9,555 bases of DNA from Candidatus Peregrinibacteria bacterium (GTDB lineage Bacteria > Patescibacteriota > Gracilibacteria > UBA1369 > LOWO2-01-FULL-3): positions 1 through 9,555 of the forward strand of contig JACPLZ010000008.1 of NCBI GenBank assembly GCA_016186245.1, read 5' to 3'. Positions 6,294 through 9,555 of the stretch are shown here, piece after piece (within the stretch, counting starts at the first letter, position 1; each line of letters begins with the position of its first letter). Below the pieces are notes generated by a model, which ran no database searches, was not told where the DNA came from, and saw only the letters and a list, made by a program, of their open reading frames with translations. A program made the translations under genes and the position numbers.

Positions 6294-6917
6294 TTAATCG
6301 TTTTCTTCTTTGATCACTTTTAACCTCTGTGACTCATAGTATTTATACCAATTTTCAGCCAGGTTTCTCTGACGCGTATATTCATCCAGGGCTTCTTCCG
6401 CTTGTTCAATACGATACTCCAGTTTTTTTCTAAAAAGACCAATGTCATATTTTGCATTATCGCCTAAAACATCTGACTCAATTTTGAGAGCATCCGGTTG
6501 CGGTACTTTTTTATCAAGTTTTTTATAAAGCTGCTCAAGATGCTTATAGTGTTCATCGTTTGGATCATAATCTCCTTTAGCTTCTTGCACATCTTTCATC
6601 TCATTCACTATTGATTTTCTTTCTTCTTTTGTACGATCAAAAATTTCTTCTGCACGTCTCAATTCAGCCTTATATGCACTTAAAACTTCATTGGCTCTAT
6701 CAATTTGAACTTCATTCGCCCATACCAGATATGTATAATAAATTAACGGCTTTTTACGATAATCATTAGATTCTCCCAGTGGTTTTGGCTGTTCTGTAGG
6801 TTTAGACCTGTCTAGAAGTCCTTTTATCACCGACTCCGCCGTGCCTTTAATAACTTCCGTGCCTTTTCTCACACCGCCTTCTATGCCAGACTGAATTTTA
6901 TCGCCTAATTCTCCCAT
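6294..6917 (-). CDS. hypothetical coiled-coil protein (207 aa)
   Basis: This unrecognised protein opens with a Gly-rich amphipathic region (residues 1-36, GELGDKIQSGIEGG and onwards). A short Pro/Lys linker (37-57) leads to an aromatic patch (PLIYYTYLVWANEV, 57-70), then two long charged helices (about 70-115 and 160-205) separated by an Asp/Pro-containing break (116-155). The two helices are rich in E, K, R and L with heptad-like spacing, so an antiparallel coiled-coil hairpin is likely. There is no signal peptide or full transmembrane span. The ATG at 6915-6917 follows the previous stop by 9 bases and has no clear Shine-Dalgarno sequence. It sits between the two giant operon genes and could act as a spacer or scaffold linking them; that role is inferred from shape only. 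Confidence 0.82.
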   Translation of the reverse strand: MGELGDKIQSGIEGGVRKGTEVIKGTAESVIKGLLDRSKPTEQPKPLGESNDYRKKPLIYYTYLVWANEVQIDRANEVLSAYKAELRRAEEIFDRTKEERKSIVNEMKDVQEAKGDYDPNDEHYKHLEQLYKKLDKKVPQPDALKIESDVLGDNAKYDIGLFRKKLEYRIEQAEEALDEYTRQRNLAENWYKYYESQRLKVIKEEND

Positions 6918-6926
6918 TGGATTGGA

Positions 6927-9554
6927 TTAAAGATCAAAGAAATTTTTTACTACCCTTTTAGCTTCTTCCCATGCCTGGCTGTCTTTCCAATAAACTTCAT
7001 TTTTCAGAATATGAACCCGCTTCTGCAATACATGATTTTCAACTTCATATATTTGCTGCTTACGGCTTCCACCGGCAGATCTTGCTATTAGATCAACTTC
7101 TTGTCCAAAGCGCGTGTCAGCGAGAGGGACATTATCATTTTCAAATAGACCGGCAAAAATATTGCTGTTAATTGCTTCAGCATCTAATTTATCACCAAAT
7201 TCATCTTTCATTCCCTGCACCATTTTACGCAAAGCAACATAATATGCCTGTTCGAGTTCAGTAGGCTCAATAGGGCCATCCGGAGCAGGAGCCTGTCGTT
7301 CATGTTTAAACGGCTCTAAAGCATTTTCCTCTTCCGGTGGAATCAAACTCGCCTCTGGAGAATCTTTCCACATTTCAAAAGGCTTAATATATTTGCTCCA
7401 TGCTTCGGGATTTGATGGGAATGGCTTACCAATGTCATCGCCATGAGCCATGATAGTGTCTCTGACGTACTTGAAATATCCCAGATGATAATAACGAATT
7501 TCATTCGCGCCTTTACGATCCTCATCGGTATATTTCAAATTATCGAGAACCGGATCATCAAGATAACTGGTAAAATAGGCAAAAACCGCTTTTATTTTTG
7601 TTAATTCCTGATGCGGTTTTTTAGACAGATCAGAGCCTCCGAGGCCAAATCGGCCCACCGCCAGATTCTCCAATTCATCCATAGTGTTTGTATAGGTATG
7701 ACTCTTATTGGTGCTTTCTCTCAAAGGCAGAACAATCTCCGCGATGAAATCGTTGCGATTCCAGCTTTTGCCCTGGGATTTGAGTTCTGTGGTACGCTGT
7801 TGAGCTATTTTATAAACACTTTCAAGTTTTATCAGCGCATCATTAAGTGTTGCAGTTTCAATGTTCGTGGCATCTTCAAAAGTATTCGCGGATTTAATGC
7901 CTCTCATTAGAGAATATTTAAGAATTTCTCTTTGTGAATTCAATACGCCTTCCGCAAAATATTCATTTACGCTTCCGCTCACAAAATCAAAACTCAAACC
8001 TCTTTGAGGCTCATCGACTGTAAATTCTGTAAACCAGGCTTTCATTCCTTTAAACAGATAAATATGAAAGTCCTCGGGCAAACGGTCATCGGTAAACAAT
8101 TTTCGCAGCTCCTCAAACGGCTTATTGACCCTTTCAGTAGCAAAAACCGCATCCATATATTCATGGCGGAACTGCTCATCTTTAAGCAGGGCTTTTTGTG
8201 TATCGGCATCGATGCTAAAACCGGTCGCTTGATTATATTGCACATCTATCTGCTTACCGGCAATTTCAATTTTAAATGCCGCCTTCATAGGATCATCCTC
8301 TACAAACCTGATCTTTCGAGCCTGATCCTGATATAAAGGACTCAAAATCTGCATGTTTTTTTGATGAACAAGATGCGCGAGCAACACACCTGCGCCAAGG
8401 AAACGCTGATTTTCAAAATAATCGAGATTGATCAGCATTGGCTGCTCGGCTGTTTCAACACTAACCATTCCGTTATTGAAATGGATCTCTGCCACTGAAG
8501 TTTTTGATTGAATTCCATATTTGACCAATTCCGGCAAAGCGATTTCCATCTGCCATCTGCCATCTTCATAATGCGGATCCACGACAATCATACCGGAAGC
8601 GGAATAAAGTGGAGCAACCAGCTTTTCTACACCCGCAGTAATATTCTTTTCCAAATCATTAACATTCGTCCCCGCATCTCCTTCATAAGGTATCTGCCCC
8701 AGCGCATCGGTACTTGGCGGTAATCCCTTTTTATCCATATATTCCTTTCGCGGAAAAATCAGATAAACTTTATTGTCCGGATCCGGCACCAGGACAATAG
8801 GGAAACCCATGATTTCCCCGCCAGCCACCTCTTTATTATCCATATTGAATACACCCAGATCGAAACTTCCACCCATGCCGGTACCATCCAAAACTCCCTG
8901 TACTCTTTCTTTTGCCTTTTTAATTGCAGCAGGTTCCCAAATTCTGCCTTTTTCTTCGTTGGGCTTATATTCCAGCATAACTCCCAAAAAGTGTTTGATT
9001 TTTGTGTCTTTCAAACCCGGCAGCTTCAGGGCATCTTCAAAAATTACATTATAATAAGGCTGTTTTTCATCGATCATCAGGGTTTTTTCATATGCCTTTC
9101 TAAGTACATGCGCAATCAAATAAAGCTGTTGTCCAACATGTCGATAATTTTTATCATGATCCTTGTCGCTTATTGTACGGTCGATAAATTCCGGAAATGC
9201 TTCTGTGAAATTAGTAGGATCAATAAAGCGGTCGGCAGCCTCGTCTCCGCCCGGATGAGTTTTTAGATATTCAGCATGGAGGTCTTCCATGTCCAAATCG
9301 GAACTCTTTAAAAGCACAACCGCATCGATATCCTTGGATTCGGGAATATTAAGCCGTCCAAGAGATGCCATTGGCGTATTGCGTACTTCCGCATCGTCTT
9401 CTTTCAAACCAAGCTTTTTGCCGATATCATAACCGGCATTTTTAGAAAATTCATTAGCGCAGAATATGGCAACGCCAAGGATTAAATATTTTCCTATGCC
9501 TGTTTTCTCAATATCATGCCCGAATGCCTTGTAGGTTTTATAAATCGCCCAAAT
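6927..9554 (-). CDS. large hypothetical membrane-anchored protein, 5' end outside window (>875 aa)
   Basis: The minus-strand frame stays open to the right edge, so the gene is partial. The TTG at 9405-9407 could be taken for a start, but it is internal: 49 more sense codons precede it within the window. Those codons include a hydrophobic stretch IGKYLILGVAIFCA (visible residues 20-33), a probable membrane helix. About 840 mostly soluble, acidic residues follow, with mixed helix and strand, no repeats and no motif that I recognise. Strand-rich parts such as GEIMGFPIVLVPDPDNKVYL and GMIVVDPHYEDGRWQMEIAL suggest a globular domain, followed by a more helical C-terminal half. It ends with TAA at 6927-6929, 9 bases before the next gene. 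It is the most upstream visible gene of the operon, whose promoter must lie outside. Confidence 0.87.
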   Translation of the reverse strand: MWAIYKTYKAFGHDIEKTGIGKYLILGVAIFCANEFSKNAGYDIGKKLGLKEDDAEVRNTPMASLGRLNIPESKDIDAVVLLKSSDLDMEDLHAEYLKTHPGGDEAADRFIDPTNFTEAFPEFIDRTISDKDHDKNYRHVGQQLYLIAHVLRKAYEKTLMIDEKQPYYNVIFEDALKLPGLKDTKIKHFLGVMLEYKPNEEKGRIWEPAAIKKAKERVQGVLDGTGMGGSFDLGVFNMDNKEVAGGEIMGFPIVLVPDPDNKVYLIFPRKEYMDKKGLPPSTDALGQIPYEGDAGTNVNDLEKNITAGVEKLVAPLYSASGMIVVDPHYEDGRWQMEIALPELVKYGIQSKTSVAEIHFNNGMVSVETAEQPMLINLDYFENQRFLGAGVLLAHLVHQKNMQILSPLYQDQARKIRFVEDDPMKAAFKIEIAGKQIDVQYNQATGFSIDADTQKALLKDEQFRHEYMDAVFATERVNKPFEELRKLFTDDRLPEDFHIYLFKGMKAWFTEFTVDEPQRGLSFDFVSGSVNEYFAEGVLNSQREILKYSLMRGIKSANTFEDATNIETATLNDALIKLESVYKIAQQRTTELKSQGKSWNRNDFIAEIVLPLRESTNKSHTYTNTMDELENLAVGRFGLGGSDLSKKPHQELTKIKAVFAYFTSYLDDPVLDNLKYTDEDRKGANEIRYYHLGYFKYVRDTIMAHGDDIGKPFPSNPEAWSKYIKPFEMWKDSPEASLIPPEEENALEPFKHERQAPAPDGPIEPTELEQAYYVALRKMVQGMKDEFGDKLDAEAINSNIFAGLFENDNVPLADTRFGQEVDLIARSAGGSRKQQIYEVENHVLQKRVHILKNEVYWKDSQAWEEAKRVVKNFFDL

Positions 9555-9555
9555 A

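Noticed and set aside
3562..9407. Plus-strand frames of 60-110 codons opposite the operon
   Set aside because: They lie entirely antisense to long, well-behaved genes and have compositions typical of shadow frames.
1..9555. CRISPR array
   Set aside because: No regularly spaced direct repeats of CRISPR length are visible.

Overview
The window looks like a piece of a moderately AT-rich bacterial chromosome using the standard genetic code (the large frames are uninterrupted, and TGA, TAA and TAG all serve as stops). A Patescibacteria/CPR origin is a reasonable guess. The ZIP transporter has the HNFIDG and HEIPQEIGD signatures in a form I associate with that group, most other genes are long unrecognised proteins, and Shine-Dalgarno sequences are weak or missing. 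This assignment is inferred from family resemblance; no taxonomic marker is present.

Left part (1-1890). A plus-strand ZIP-family metal transporter (13-762) converges on a broken RelE/YafQ-type toxin gene (minus, 765-920), of which only the C-terminal half survives. Next comes a complete tspO/MBR gene (minus, 1001-1477). Upstream of it, and 4 bases from its start codon, is a decayed fragment resembling a restriction-type nuclease domain (minus, about 1482-1800). A tRNA-His gene with encoded G-1 and CCA end (minus, 1809-1886) and its own promoter follows. Much of this part looks like a graveyard of defence or toxin genes between housekeeping genes.

Middle (1887-2403). This stretch has no protein-coding gene but is densely structured. 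From right to left on the minus strand it holds a near-consensus sigma-70 promoter (2379-2407), about 250 bases with several self-complementary helices, and a strong intrinsic terminator (2122-2150). Together these define a probable small structured RNA that I cannot name. Between that terminator and the tRNA-His promoter lies a nested inverted repeat of about 130 bp (1994-2123).

Right part (2404-9555). Five minus-strand genes are packed with overlaps or gaps of about 10 bases and are clearly one operon, which enters from beyond the right edge. In transcription order they encode: a protein of more than 875 residues with a membrane segment near the visible N-terminal end (5' end outside the window); a 207-residue coiled-coil protein; a 906-residue protein with glycine/alanine-rich hydrophobic segments; a 304-residue helical protein; and a 79-residue helical protein. 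I recognise none of them. The architecture of two giant proteins with membrane segments plus three small, highly charged helical partners suggests a membrane-associated complex. This operon and the small RNA immediately downstream are the best candidates for something undescribed.
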